NCBI GenBank assembly: GCA_016869765.1
Contig: VGES01000024.1
Coordinates: forward strand, 1 to 52,555
Origin: Alphaproteobacteria bacterium
GTDB lineage: Bacteria; Pseudomonadota; Alphaproteobacteria; SHVP01
DNA: 52,555 nucleotides
Reading direction: 5' to 3'
In this document: piece by piece, positions 40,800 to 49,820 of the stretch
Numbering within the stretch: the first letter of the stretch is position 1
How the letters are laid out: every line of letters starts with the position of its first letter
The notes under the pieces: generated by a model
What the model was told of the DNA's origin: nothing
Database searches by the model: none
Seen by the model: the letters and a program-made list of their open reading frames with translations, nothing else
Translations under genes and position numbers: made by a program

Positions 40800-41450
40800 C
40801 TAGAGCAACCTCTGCAACGTGGCGAGCGCGCCGATCCCGACGAAGAACATGGCGCCGAGCCGGATGGTCATCCGATCCTGCATTCGCACGATCTCCTGGC
40901 GCAACGTCACCACGGCCTGATCGAGATCTTTGCGCAACAACGCGTCGGCCTGTTCGAGGTCTCGGCGCAGGTCCGCGATCGCCTGCTCCACATCCTTGCG
41001 CAGATCTGCGATCGCCTGCTCCACATCCTTGCGCAGATCTACGATCGCCTGCTCGAAGTCTTTGCGCAGGTCCGCATTCGCCTGCTCCAAGTCTTTGCGC
41101 AGGTCCGCATTCGCCTGCTCCAATTCTTTGCGCAGGTCTGCGATCGCCTCTTTTACCTCTTTGCGTAGCATCGCTAGGTCCTGCTGGACGTCCTTGCGCA
41201 GCAATGCGATGTCCTGTTGGACATCCTGGCGCAGCAACGCGATGTCCTGTTGGACATCCTTGCGCAGTAACGCGATGTCCTGTTGGACATCTTTGCGCAG
41301 CAACAGGCTCGCCTGCTCGATGTCGGGCTTGGTCGCTACTTCGACCAGAATCATCTCGGTCATGATCGCGGCGTGCGCCTCCGCCTGGGCGCGGTCGACG
41401 CCAGCGTCCTGGAGCCGCCGCGCGTATTCGAGGGTATCGAGGATTCTCAT
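40800..41450 (-). CDS. Hendecad-repeat coiled-coil membrane protein (DUF1640/MCUR1-like)
   Basis: A 216-residue protein. Residues 1-48 (MRILDTLEYARRLQDAGVDRAQAEAHAAIM) resemble the start of CCDC90/MCUR1-like DUF1640 proteins. Residues 49-180 are 12 full copies of an 11-residue unit such as LLRKDVQQDIA or DLRKDVEQAIA. A period of 11 gives a long, nearly straight coiled coil. A C-terminal membrane segment (RLGAMFFVGIGALATLQRL) anchors it, so it is probably a rod projecting from a membrane. In mitochondria this family is tied to calcium uptake or complex assembly; the bacterial role is not known. ATG 41450 is the first start that gives the family N-terminus. Confidence 0.8.
   Translation of the reverse strand: MRILDTLEYARRLQDAGVDRAQAEAHAAIMTEMILVEVATKPDIEQASLLLRKDVQQDIALLRKDVQQDIALLRQDVQQDIALLRKDVQQDLAMLRKEVKEAIADLRKELEQANADLRKDLEQANADLRKDFEQAIVDLRKDVEQAIADLRKDVEQAIADLRRDLEQADALLRKDLDQAVVTLRQEIVRMQDRMTIRLGAMFFVGIGALATLQRLL
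40911..41306 (-). repeat. 33-bp tandem repeat array coding for the coiled coil
   Basis: Twelve 33-base units encode the 11-residue repeats of the coiled-coil protein. Units near 41210-41306 are almost identical at the DNA level (GATGTCCTG TTGGACATCC type) while others have drifted. Such tandem arrays can change copy number by slippage or recombination. Confidence 0.85.
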
Positions 41451-41601
41451 GATCGCCAACCCTTCCGGGCGGCGCTTGGCCGCCCAATGATCTCTATCCA
41501 CGGATCGGGGCCGTTTTTGGCGGGGTGACCCGACCCCCGAGTTGGCCTAAGATCGGGCGCAAGAAAGCCCGTGCCAAACGGGTGATTTCAGGGGAGGTCT
41601 C

Positions 41602-43125
41602 ATGAGACGTCATTCGGCGAGCCGAACGGCTCTCGCGGCCGTCTCGGCATTGATGATGGCCGGCTCGGCGGCAGCGCAGGAAAAAGTCATCCGCGTCGCC
41701 CACATCGGCTTCAATCCGCAGCGCGGCCAGGCCCATATGGCCTTTGGGGCGCAGTCGGCACTACCGCTCATGGTGTTCATGGATTCCATGATGTACGTGG
41801 GCGACAAGGGCGAACTCGAGCCCGGCCTCGCCACCACGTGGCGCTCGATCGACAAGGATACTTGGGAGGTCAAGCTCCGCCCGGGCGTGAAGTTCCACAA
41901 CGATCGGACGCTCGACGCCGCGGCGCTGGTCAAGGGCATCGAACAGCACATCAACCACGAGGACATGAAAACCTCGGTGGTGACGAACTTCCTGCAGTTC
42001 GCGAGCGCGCGCGCGGTCGATGCGATGACGGTCGAGATCAAGACCAAGCAACCCAATCCGATTTTCGATCGCTGGCTTGTGTTGCTGCGACCGCACGAGC
42101 CCGCCTACTTCGAGGAGGTCGGCAATAAGGGTTTCACCAACCTGCCGATCGGGACCGGGCCGTTCAAGGTCACGAACTGGAGCGACAGCCGCATGGAGGC
42201 GACGGCCTACCGCGGCGGCTGGCGGCCGCCGAAGGTCGACCGGATCGTCATCGAGTCGCTGACCGAAACCGCGACCCGGGTACAGGCATTGCAATCCGGA
42301 CAGATTCAAATTGCTTGGTCCCTCGCGGCCGACGACATCGAGAAACTCAAGGTGAGCGGACAGCAGGTCGTGGTGACGCCGGGTGACGACGTCGTTGCCG
42401 TCAAGTTCACCAACCTCGCCAACCGCAGCGAAGCGGACATCAAGCCGCTGCTCGACACCCGCGTCCGCCAAGCCCTGAACTATGGCGTCAACCGTGAGGA
42501 GTTCGTCAAGAATGTGCTCCGCGGCCTGACGGTGCCGGCAGGCCAGGGCGGGCCACGTTCGGCATACGGCTATCAGCCGGATTTGACCCCCTACCCCTAC
42601 GATCCGGAGCGTGCCAAGCGATTGCTCTCGGACGCCGGCTACGCCAGCGGCCTCAAGATCAAGATCGAATTGCTGCCGACCAACACCGAATACACCGACA
42701 CCGGGCAGTTCATTGCGTCCGACTTGAAGAAGATCGGCGTCGACATCGAGTTGCGTCAGACCGCGCTGGCCGACTTCCTGTCCAAGTTCCGCGGCCAGAA
42801 ACCGTTCGAAGGCCAGGGTTGGATCGGGGTCACCGAGAACTACCCGACCTTGGACCTGATGCGCGGGTACTCGAGCGATTCGTGCTCGTTCTTCGGCAAG
42901 TACCAGTGCGATGAGCGAATCCAGCCGACGATCAACGCCGCCAATGTCGAGTTCGATCCCAAGAAGCGCATGGAGTTGATGCGCGCCGCGCTCAAGCATT
43001 ACCGCGACGAGGCGCTGTTCATGTATATGTTCGAACGCTTCCAGATCGACGGGCTGGCCAGAAACGTGAGGAACTACAAACTCCACAACCGGACGGTGAA
43101 CTGGCACGCCCTGGAGTTGGGCTAA
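41602..43125 (+). CDS. ABC transporter substrate-binding protein, family 5, tandem copy 1
   Basis: A 507-residue periplasmic protein of the SBP_bac_5 class. The signal peptide (residues 1-25, SALMMAGSAAAQ) is followed by EKVIRVAHIGFNPQRGQAHM. Family blocks are LEPGLATTW, WEVKLRPGVKFHND, LPIGTGPFKVTNW and the VRQALNYGVNREEFVK stretch in lobe II. Good RBS (GGGGAGG) 8 bases ahead of the ATG. The next gene is a close paralog 26 bases downstream. There is no permease or ATPase nearby, so both depend on transporter parts coded elsewhere or act as alternative receptors. Confidence 0.87.
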   Translation: MRRHSASRTALAAVSALMMAGSAAAQEKVIRVAHIGFNPQRGQAHMAFGAQSALPLMVFMDSMMYVGDKGELEPGLATTWRSIDKDTWEVKLRPGVKFHNDRTLDAAALVKGIEQHINHEDMKTSVVTNFLQFASARAVDAMTVEIKTKQPNPIFDRWLVLLRPHEPAYFEEVGNKGFTNLPIGTGPFKVTNWSDSRMEATAYRGGWRPPKVDRIVIESLTETATRVQALQSGQIQIAWSLAADDIEKLKVSGQQVVVTPGDDVVAVKFTNLANRSEADIKPLLDTRVRQALNYGVNREEFVKNVLRGLTVPAGQGGPRSAYGYQPDLTPYPYDPERAKRLLSDAGYASGLKIKIELLPTNTEYTDTGQFIASDLKKIGVDIELRQTALADFLSKFRGQKPFEGQGWIGVTENYPTLDLMRGYSSDSCSFFGKYQCDERIQPTINAANVEFDPKKRMELMRAALKHYRDEALFMYMFERFQIDGLARNVRNYKLHNRTVNWHALELG

Positions 43126-43151
43126 TCCACAAAAAGCGAGGGAGACCGACG

Positions 43152-44678
43152 ATGAAGACGGGCTTTCGGCTTGCCGCTCTTGGAACGGCAGGCCTCTTGA
43201 TGGTGGCCGGATCGGCCGCCGCACAGGAAAAAGTGTTGCGCGTCGCCCACTACGGTTTCAATCCGCAGAAGGGCCAGTTCCACATGGCTTTCGGTCAGCA
43301 GGCGACGTTCCCACTGATGTCCTTTGCCGAATCGCTCACCTACATCGACGAGAAGAGCAAGGCTGTCCCGGGTCTCGCGCTCTCATGGCAGGCCAAGGAC
43401 AAGAACACATGGGTGTTCAAACTGCGGCCCAGCGTCAAGTTCCAGAACGGCAAGCCGATGACGGCCGAGCAGGTGGCGAAGAATGTCGAACTGCACGTCA
43501 CACACGATCAGGTCAAGTCATCGATTGCCGCGAACTTCCTTGAACTGGCGGGCGCCAAAGTCGTCGATCCGCTGACGGTCGAGATCACGACCAAGAAGCC
43601 CAACCCGATCTTCGATCGCTGGACAGCGATGTTCCGGATCATGGATGCCGACTATTTCCGTGACGTCGGTAACGACGGCTTCACCAATGCCCCGATCGGC
43701 ACGGGCGCGTTTCGCGTCACCAGTTGGTCGAACGACCGCATGGAAGCGTCGAGGTTCGCCGATGCGTGGCGCCCGGCCAAGGTCGATCGCCTGATCATCA
43801 CGTCGGTCCCCGAGGTCCCGACGCGCGTCCAAGCGCTACAATCGAATCAAGTCGACATCGCCTGGCAACTCTCGCCCGACGCAATCGACACGCTGCGTGC
43901 CGCGGGCAAAGAGGTTGTGATCGCGCCCAACGGCGAACTGATGACGGTGAAATTCATCAGCGTCGCCGACCGTACGACCGCCGACCTCAAGCCGGTGCTC
44001 GATGCCCGCGTGCGGCAGGCGATCAACCACGCGATCAACCGCGACGACCTGATCAAGAACCTGCAGCGCGGCATGACGGTCGCCGCGAGCCAGTCGGCGA
44101 CGCGCACCACGTTGGGCTACCAAGCGGACCTCAAGCCGTACGCCTATGATCAGGAGCGAGCGAAGCGGCTTCTCAACGAAGCCGGGTACAGCTCGGGCCT
44201 GAAGCTGATCAGCGAACTGATTCCGACCTCGACCGATTACACCGACACCATGCAGTTCATCGCCGGCGACCTGAAGCGCGTCGGGATCGATCTCGAACTC
44301 CGCCAGATCACGCTGCCCGACATCCTGGCCAAGTTACGCGGCCAGAAGAAGTGGGACAGCCATCTGTGGACCGGACTGGTCGAACCGTTCCCGACCGAGG
44401 ACGCGATGCGGTCGTTCTCGACCGATTCGTGCTCGTTCTTCGGCAAATTCCTGTGCGACGAGAAAATCCAGCCGGCGATCGACGCCGCGAATCAGGAGTT
44501 CGATCCGAAGAAGCGGACGGACCTCGTGCGCGAGGTCGTCAAGTACTATCACGACCAGGCCTGGATCACGTACATGTTCGAGCGCGTCCAGATCGACGGC
44601 ATTACGAAGAACGTGCGCAACTACAAGCACTTCAACCGTGCGGTGAACTGGCACGAGATCGACCTCGTCCGCGGCTGA
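43152..44678 (+). CDS. ABC transporter substrate-binding protein, family 5, tandem copy 2
   Basis: A 508-residue paralog of the 41602 gene, matching it along the whole length: signal LLMVAGSAAAQEKVLRVAH, GFNPQKGQFHMAF, VPGLALSW, FKLRPSVKFQNG, PIGTGAFRVTSW, ARVRQAINHAINRDDLIKN and the C-terminal DSCSFFGKF with an extra Cys. Both copies contain the unusual sequence DSCSFFGK near residue 420 and TMQFIAGDLK / TGQFIASDLK. They likely bind related ligands with different specificity. RBS AGGGAGACCG precedes the ATG. A terminator follows at 44694-44728. Confidence 0.87.
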   Translation: MKTGFRLAALGTAGLLMVAGSAAAQEKVLRVAHYGFNPQKGQFHMAFGQQATFPLMSFAESLTYIDEKSKAVPGLALSWQAKDKNTWVFKLRPSVKFQNGKPMTAEQVAKNVELHVTHDQVKSSIAANFLELAGAKVVDPLTVEITTKKPNPIFDRWTAMFRIMDADYFRDVGNDGFTNAPIGTGAFRVTSWSNDRMEASRFADAWRPAKVDRLIITSVPEVPTRVQALQSNQVDIAWQLSPDAIDTLRAAGKEVVIAPNGELMTVKFISVADRTTADLKPVLDARVRQAINHAINRDDLIKNLQRGMTVAASQSATRTTLGYQADLKPYAYDQERAKRLLNEAGYSSGLKLISELIPTSTDYTDTMQFIAGDLKRVGIDLELRQITLPDILAKLRGQKKWDSHLWTGLVEPFPTEDAMRSFSTDSCSFFGKFLCDEKIQPAIDAANQEFDPKKRTDLVREVVKYYHDQAWITYMFERVQIDGITKNVRNYKHFNRAVNWHEIDLVRG

Positions 44679-44693
44679 GCGAGCGGTTTGTTC

Positions 44694-44728
44694 AGACCCC
44701 GCGTCCCCAGGGCGCGGGGTCTTTCTTT
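44694..44728 (+). terminator. Rho-independent terminator after the tandem binding proteins
   Basis: AGACCCCGCG (44694-44703) pairs with CGCGGGGTCT (44713-44722), followed by TTCTTTG. The T-run is interrupted by a C but the hairpin is strong. Confidence 0.7.
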
Positions 44729-44732
44729 GCGC

Positions 44733-45296
44733 TCAGGTCCTATCCCGGAGCTGCAGCACCTTGGCGCGAATCTGGGTGACTTTGGCCGCCATCTCGCTCA
44801 CGAACGAATTGTGGGTACGCTCGGTGGTATCGATGAAGGACGACGGTTTGCTCGACAAGTGGGCGCGCAGGGTCGCCCGCTTCTCGTTCAACATCGTCCG
44901 CATCTTGTCGATCGCCTTCGTGACGGTATCGAGTTCTTCGAGCGTCGAGCACGCGACCTGATTGACCGCCGGATTCTTCTCGGCCAACGGCAGCACGGCA
45001 TCGAGGCACTTTTCGAGATTGCTCCGGATCGCGACGGCATTCTTCTCGGCGACCGTTACGGCCGCCGCGTGAATCCCGATGTGTTCCCCGGCGCTGATGT
45101 TGCCACCATCGGCGCTCAACTCGATCGTTTCCCGGACCATCCCAATCGCCTCGGAGAGGGCCCAGGAGGCCCCGAAGCAATAGAGCGTTCGCTCGAGCAG
45201 CGGACCCTCGTGATAGGCCCGCGCCGGCGCCGGCATCAGCGTCAACCCAAGAACTGTGACCAACATCGCGACGACAGCAACAACGGCCCTACGCAT
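44733..45296 (-). CDS. Secreted helical protein of unknown function
   Basis: A 187-residue protein with a Sec signal peptide (MRRAVVAVVAMLVTVLGLTL followed by MPAPARA). The mature part is mostly helical: SEAIGMVRETIELSADGGNIS, ISAGEHIGIHAAAVTVAEKNAV and a C-terminal stretch EMAAKVTQIRAKVLQLRD with leucine/valine spacing consistent with a short coiled coil. Cys residues in the mature chain (YCFGASW, EKCLDAV, VACSTLE) could form disulfides. I recognise no family. It is a single gene on the minus strand between the solute-binding proteins and the FAD oxidoreductase. Confidence 0.65.
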   Translation of the reverse strand: MRRAVVAVVAMLVTVLGLTLMPAPARAYHEGPLLERTLYCFGASWALSEAIGMVRETIELSADGGNISAGEHIGIHAAAVTVAEKNAVAIRSNLEKCLDAVLPLAEKNPAVNQVACSTLEELDTVTKAIDKMRTMLNEKRATLRAHLSSKPSSFIDTTERTHNSFVSEMAAKVTQIRAKVLQLRDRT

Positions 45297-45358
45297 GACT
45301 CACCTCCCGAACGAACGACCCAGGTGTGCTAAAAGGCGGCACCAAACCCGAGGCCGGC

Positions 45359-46756
45359 ATGTCCATTCTCGCACCCCCTAACCGCCTCTTCGAGACCAAT
45401 GTCCCCGTCCTGGTGATCGGAGCCGGCGCCTGTGGCATCTGCGCCGCGCTGACCGCCAAGGAGAACGGCGCCGAGGTGCTCATCGTCGAGCGTGACGAGA
45501 AACCGACCGGCTCCTCCACGCTTTCGACGTGCTTGATCCCGGCGGCCGGCACCAAGCTCCAGAAGGCGGCCGGCGTTTCGGATACGCCCGAGAAATTCGC
45601 GGCCGACCTCATCGCCAAGGCCAAGAACAAGAACGATCCCAGGATGGCCCTGTGGATCGCCCAGAACTCGGCAGCCACGGTCGATTGGCTGATCGATACG
45701 GTGAAGCTGCCGCTGTCGCTGCTCACCGGCTTTCGCTATCCGGGCCATAGCGAATACCGCATGCACGGCTCGCCCAATCGCACCGGCACCGAACTGATGG
45801 CCGTATTGCCGGAAGCCGCCGCCCGCGCCGGCATCGACATCGTGACCTCTGCGACGGTCACCGATCTCTACGCCGACAGCAAGTCCGGTCGGGTCGGCGG
45901 CGTGCGCCTGACACGGCCCGACGGCCGCACCGAGGACATCGGGTGTCAGGCCCTGGTGCTCGCCTGCAACGGCTTCGGCGGCAACCCCGAGATGGTGCGC
46001 CAGTACATTCCCGAGATCGCGGATGCGATCTACTTCGGCCACGTCGGCAACAAGGGCGACGCGGTCAAATGGGGCACGGCGCTGGGCGCCGCTGTGGCCG
46101 ACATGGGCGGCTATCAGGGCCATGGGGCGGTCACTCACCCGCATGGCACGCTCATCATGTGGGGCGTCCTCACCGAAGGCGGCTTCCAGGTCAATATCCA
46201 GGGCAAGCGGTTCTCGAACGAGGTGCGCGGTTACTCCGAACAGGCCGTCGAGGTGATCGCCCAACCCGAGCGCGTCGCCTGGGAGATCTGGGACGAGGCG
46301 GCCCATAAGATCGCCACCGATTTTCAGGACTATCGCGACGGCCTCGAAGTGGGCTCAATCAAACGGGCCACGACGATCGAAGAGTTGGCGCGTGTCATCG
46401 GCTGCCCGACGAACGAACTGACCAAGACCTTCGCCGACATCGTGGCCGCGCACGAGGGGCGCCAGGCCGATGCCTGGGGCCGCGACTTCGCAAACGTCGA
46501 GCCGCTGGAGCCGCCCTACTACGCGGCGCGCGTCACCGGCGCGCTTTTCCACACCCAGGGCGGCCTCGTCGTGAACGAAGAGGCGCGCGTTCTGCGCGGG
46601 GACGGCACGGCGCTGCCCAATCTGTTCGCCGGGGGCGGCGCTGCCCGCGGTCTCTCCGGCCCGTCGCGCTGGGGCTATCTCTCGGGCAACGGTCTGTTGA
46701 CGGCGACCGTGCTCGGTCGCCTGGCGGGTCGCGCCGCTGCCAGAATGGTGCGTTAG
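45359..46756 (+). CDS. FAD-dependent oxidoreductase (fumarate reductase/ketosteroid dehydrogenase type), copy 1
   Basis: A 465-residue flavoprotein. The dinucleotide-binding motif is VLVIGAGACGICAALTAKE (G-x-G-x-x-G) and the glutamate at the end of strand 2 in IVERDEKPTGSSTLS. The C-terminal signature is TGALFHTQGGLVVNEEA followed by LPNLFAGGGAARG and GYLSGNGLLTATVLGRLAG, as in fumarate-reductase/3-ketosteroid-delta1-dehydrogenase-like proteins. No signal peptide or heme motif is seen, so it is cytoplasmic. It probably introduces or reduces a double bond in an unknown substrate. ATG 45359 is chosen; a GTG at 45326 is also open. Confidence 0.86.
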   Translation: MSILAPPNRLFETNVPVLVIGAGACGICAALTAKENGAEVLIVERDEKPTGSSTLSTCLIPAAGTKLQKAAGVSDTPEKFAADLIAKAKNKNDPRMALWIAQNSAATVDWLIDTVKLPLSLLTGFRYPGHSEYRMHGSPNRTGTELMAVLPEAAARAGIDIVTSATVTDLYADSKSGRVGGVRLTRPDGRTEDIGCQALVLACNGFGGNPEMVRQYIPEIADAIYFGHVGNKGDAVKWGTALGAAVADMGGYQGHGAVTHPHGTLIMWGVLTEGGFQVNIQGKRFSNEVRGYSEQAVEVIAQPERVAWEIWDEAAHKIATDFQDYRDGLEVGSIKRATTIEELARVIGCPTNELTKTFADIVAAHEGRQADAWGRDFANVEPLEPPYYAARVTGALFHTQGGLVVNEEARVLRGDGTALPNLFAGGGAARGLSGPSRWGYLSGNGLLTATVLGRLAGRAAARMVR

Positions 46757-46915
46757 CTTCCTCCCCGGCGAAGCGGGCGCGCCCGATGGCTTGGCCATCA
46801 GCCCTCACCCTCGCGTCTGCGGCGCTCTGGCCTCTCCCGCTTCGCGCGAGAGGCGAGGCTGAGTGAACTGGGTGCTCGCCTCGCCGATGAAGTGTACGGA
46901 ATCGAACGGTAGCGG
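46757..46915. other. Intergenic spacer with an imperfect palindrome
   Basis: This 160-base gap separates FAD oxidoreductase copy 1 and the malonyl-CoA decarboxylase gene (converging). It contains a short hairpin (CCTCTCCCGC / GCGCGAGAGG, about 46831-46853) within a stretch that resembles common extragenic palindromes of alphaproteobacteria. No gene is seen. Confidence 0.4.
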
Positions 46916-48295
46916 TCAGATAAAGTCCTTCGCCAATCGCCTTACCGCGTTCGAGGCGCTCACGGTGCCATGCTCGGCGAAGGCTTCGTGGTTGGCTTCG
47001 ATCGCCTCGAGATCGTAGCGATAGTTGACCATGACACCCGCCGATTCGCGGAGGCCCTTGGCGGTGACGTCGGCCATCGCGTGAACGTCATGCACCGAGG
47101 CGCCGTTCCCGAGGTGAAAACGTGCGACGCGATCGATGGTGCGCCCCTTGGCATCCTTGCCGACCAACAGATAGGCCGCGGCCAACGCCCGCAGGCTCTG
47201 ATCGCCGCGTTGCGTGGCCGGCAGCGTCGCCCAGTCGTGCTGCACGAGGGCCTCGCGCATCCGTTGCGCCGCTTCGCCGAGTGCCGATGTCGGAACCTTG
47301 GTCGCATCGCCCTCGAGCCAACGCCGGAAGCCCGGCAGCGGCGACAACGTCACGAACGTCGAGAGGCGCGGCAGGTCGCGCCGGAGATCGTCGACCACCT
47401 GCTTAATCAGGAAATTGCCGAAGGAGATGCCGCGCAGGCCGGGCTGGCAGTTCGAGATCGAGTAGAACACCGCCGTGGTAGCCCGCTGCGGGTCGATCGC
47501 CTCGCGCTCCGAGGCGAGCAGCGCCTGGATCGATCCTGGCACGGAGTCGGTCAACGCGACTTCGACGAAGATCAACGGCTCGTCGACCAGCGCCGGATGG
47601 AAGAACGCGAAACAGCGCCGATCGACGGGCGCCAATCGGCGACGCAGGTCGTCCCAGGATTCGATCGCGTGCACCGCCTCGTAGCGGATGATTTTCTCGA
47701 GGATCGCCGCCGGGCTCGACCAATCGATACGCTGCAACACCAGAAACCCGCGGTTGAACCACGACGCGAGCAGATGGGCGAGATCGCCGTCGACCGCGGC
47801 CCCGCCCTCGATCACCGCCAAGTGCCGCAACAGGTCGGCCCGCATCTGCACGATCGTGGCCGTGCCGCCAGCCACTTGATTGAGCCGGCGAAACAATTCC
47901 TGACGGGAGGATTCGGCCGCCCGGGCCAGGGCGTGCAGGGTCGTGGCCGTCGGCGCGCGGTCGTACGCCACAAAGGCCTCGCGAACGGCAGCCGCGTCGG
48001 CATCGAACCCGGTCGCCATCAACCGCAGGAACGCGATTCGTCCCGCGTCGTCGAGCCGCCGGTACGCGGCCGCCAGCTCGCCCGCGATCGTCAGGCTCGA
48101 CACCTCGCCGCGCGCCGCCAGCAGACGCTGACAGAGCGCCGCAAGGGCGCCCGGCTCCGGTACTCGCCCGTCCTCGTCGTCGCGCCCCGGCCAGGGCAGC
48201 AGTTCGCGGCCACGCGCCGTGACGTTGCGCACGAGGTCTCTGAGGAAACCGACGTTGGGCAACGCCCGCCGCGAAAGGGTCTTGGTGTCAGCCAT
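46916..48295 (-). CDS. mcd: Malonyl-CoA decarboxylase
   Basis: A 459-residue enzyme matching the MCD family along its length. An N-terminal helical part (residues about 1-150) is followed by the catalytic domain, with the acyl-transferase-like SNCQPGLRGISFGNFLIKQV (Ser near residue 285) and the terminal HLGNGASVHDVHAMAD containing the catalytic His. It converts malonyl-CoA to acetyl-CoA and CO2 in the cytoplasm. Start ATG at 48295 is the first. It stands between FAD oxidoreductases 1 and 2 but on the other strand and diverges from copy 2. Confidence 0.93.
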   Translation of the reverse strand: MADTKTLSRRALPNVGFLRDLVRNVTARGRELLPWPGRDDEDGRVPEPGALAALCQRLLAARGEVSSLTIAGELAAAYRRLDDAGRIAFLRLMATGFDADAAAVREAFVAYDRAPTATTLHALARAAESSRQELFRRLNQVAGGTATIVQMRADLLRHLAVIEGGAAVDGDLAHLLASWFNRGFLVLQRIDWSSPAAILEKIIRYEAVHAIESWDDLRRRLAPVDRRCFAFFHPALVDEPLIFVEVALTDSVPGSIQALLASEREAIDPQRATTAVFYSISNCQPGLRGISFGNFLIKQVVDDLRRDLPRLSTFVTLSPLPGFRRWLEGDATKVPTSALGEAAQRMREALVQHDWATLPATQRGDQSLRALAAAYLLVGKDAKGRTIDRVARFHLGNGASVHDVHAMADVTAKGLRESAGVMVNYRYDLEAIEANHEAFAEHGTVSASNAVRRLAKDFI

Positions 48296-48389
48296 GGGCG
48301 GAGTCTAGCGCCAAATCGTGACGCGAATGCGACCCTTGCCAGTCAACCGCCGCTCGGTCAGCATGCAAGCCTTCCTTAGCGAGAACCCC

Positions 48390-49820
48390 ATGCCGATCCG
48401 CCCTGCCAAAGGAAAGAAGTTCGAAACCCATGTTCGCGTCGTCGTGGTCGGCGGCGGCGCCGCTGGGCTGACCGCGGCACTCGCGGCGCGCGACGGCGGC
48501 GCCGACGTGATCGTGCTTGAGCGAGACCATACCCCACGCGGCTCGACCTCCATGTCCCAGGGCAACATCTGCGCCGCCGGCACGAAGTCGCAGAGGGACT
48601 ATGGCGTGAAGGACTCGGGCGCGATCTTCGCGGCCGACATCATGGCGCTGACCAAGGGCCAGACCGACGCGCGTCTGGCGCGTGCCTTCGCCGATGCCTC
48701 CGGCCCCACCATCGACTGGCTGGTCGAGAAACACGCGATCCCACTCGCGCTCGACACCGATTGGGGCGCGCGACTCGGACACTCGCGCTCGCGCATCCAC
48801 GCCGTGCCCAGCAAGACCGGCACGGAACTCATCAACGCCCTGGTGAACGCCTGCGAGCGGGCTGGCGTCGACATCGTGACGGACGCGCGGGTGGTCGATC
48901 TCTACGCCGACGCCGAGCAGCGGATCAAAGGCGTGCGGTTCGTGCGTCCCGACGGCTCGGCCGACGACGTGGGCTGCGACGCGCTGATCCTCGCGTGCTG
49001 CGGCTTCGGGGCAAACCGCGCCATGGTGAAGAAATACATTCCGGAAATGGCCGACGCGCTCTACCACGGCCACGAGGGCAACGAGGGCGACGGCATCCAG
49101 TGGGGGATGAACTTGGGTGCTGCGGTGGCCGACATGACGGCGTTCCAGGGCCTGGGCGCCCTCGCCGATCCGCATCGCGTCCTCATTCATTACAATTTGG
49201 TGCTGCAGGGCGGCATCATCGTCAACGTCAAGGGCAAGCGCTTCGCCGACGAAAGCAAGGACATATCAGGCATGGGCCGCAGGGTGACGGCGCAGCCCAG
49301 GCACGTCGCCTGGTTCATCTACGACAAGAAGCGCCACGACTTCTGCACCAAGTACGTCGAGTACCAAGAGGCGATGGACGTCGGCGCCATCCGCGAAGCC
49401 AAGTCGACGGCCGAACTCGCCCGCATCGCCAAGCTGCCGGTCGACGTGTTGCGCCGTACGTTGAGCGACGTCGTCGGCCGCCAGACCGGCAAAATCAAGA
49501 CCAAGGATCCGCTCGGCCGCGATTTCCGACAGGACGATCCGCTCGAAGGACCGCCCTGGTACACCGTGCGCGTTTGTGGCGCCCTGTTCCACACCCAGGG
49601 CGGCCTCGTGATCGACGAACATGCCCAAGTGTGCCGTCCCGACGGCGCGCGCCTGCCCAATCTGTTTGCCGCGGGCGGCACCGCGCGCTCGACCTCGGGC
49701 CCGAGCGACTGGGGCTACATCCCGGCCGCCGGGCTGTTCACCGCGACGACGCAGGGTCGGCTGGCGGGTGAAGCGGCGACGCGATTGACGAGATCGTCTG
49801 CGGCACGGGCGGCCGAGTGA
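48390..49820 (+). CDS. FAD-dependent oxidoreductase, copy 2
   Basis: A 476-residue paralog of the 45359 gene. It has VVVVGGGAAGLTAALAARDGG, ERDHTPRGSTSMSQGNI (family STS near the flavin), MKTGTEL-like block SKTGTELINALVNACE, GFGANRAMVKKYIPEM and the C-terminal CGALFHTQGGLVIDEHA and LPNLFAAGGTARST. The ATG at 48390 was chosen by length comparison with copy 1; 48363 and GTG 48318 are alternatives. It overlaps copy 3 by four bases (GTGA), so the two are translationally coupled and may form a pair. Substrate unknown. Confidence 0.85.
   Translation: MPIRPAKGKKFETHVRVVVVGGGAAGLTAALAARDGGADVIVLERDHTPRGSTSMSQGNICAAGTKSQRDYGVKDSGAIFAADIMALTKGQTDARLARAFADASGPTIDWLVEKHAIPLALDTDWGARLGHSRSRIHAVPSKTGTELINALVNACERAGVDIVTDARVVDLYADAEQRIKGVRFVRPDGSADDVGCDALILACCGFGANRAMVKKYIPEMADALYHGHEGNEGDGIQWGMNLGAAVADMTAFQGLGALADPHRVLIHYNLVLQGGIIVNVKGKRFADESKDISGMGRRVTAQPRHVAWFIYDKKRHDFCTKYVEYQEAMDVGAIREAKSTAELARIAKLPVDVLRRTLSDVVGRQTGKIKTKDPLGRDFRQDDPLEGPPWYTVRVCGALFHTQGGLVIDEHAQVCRPDGARLPNLFAAGGTARSTSGPSDWGYIPAAGLFTATTQGRLAGEAATRLTRSSAARAAE

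Noticed and set aside
40911-41306. Regular 33-bp repeats considered as a CRISPR array.
   Set aside because: There are no unique spacers between the repeats; units are contiguous and in frame, and encode a coiled coil.
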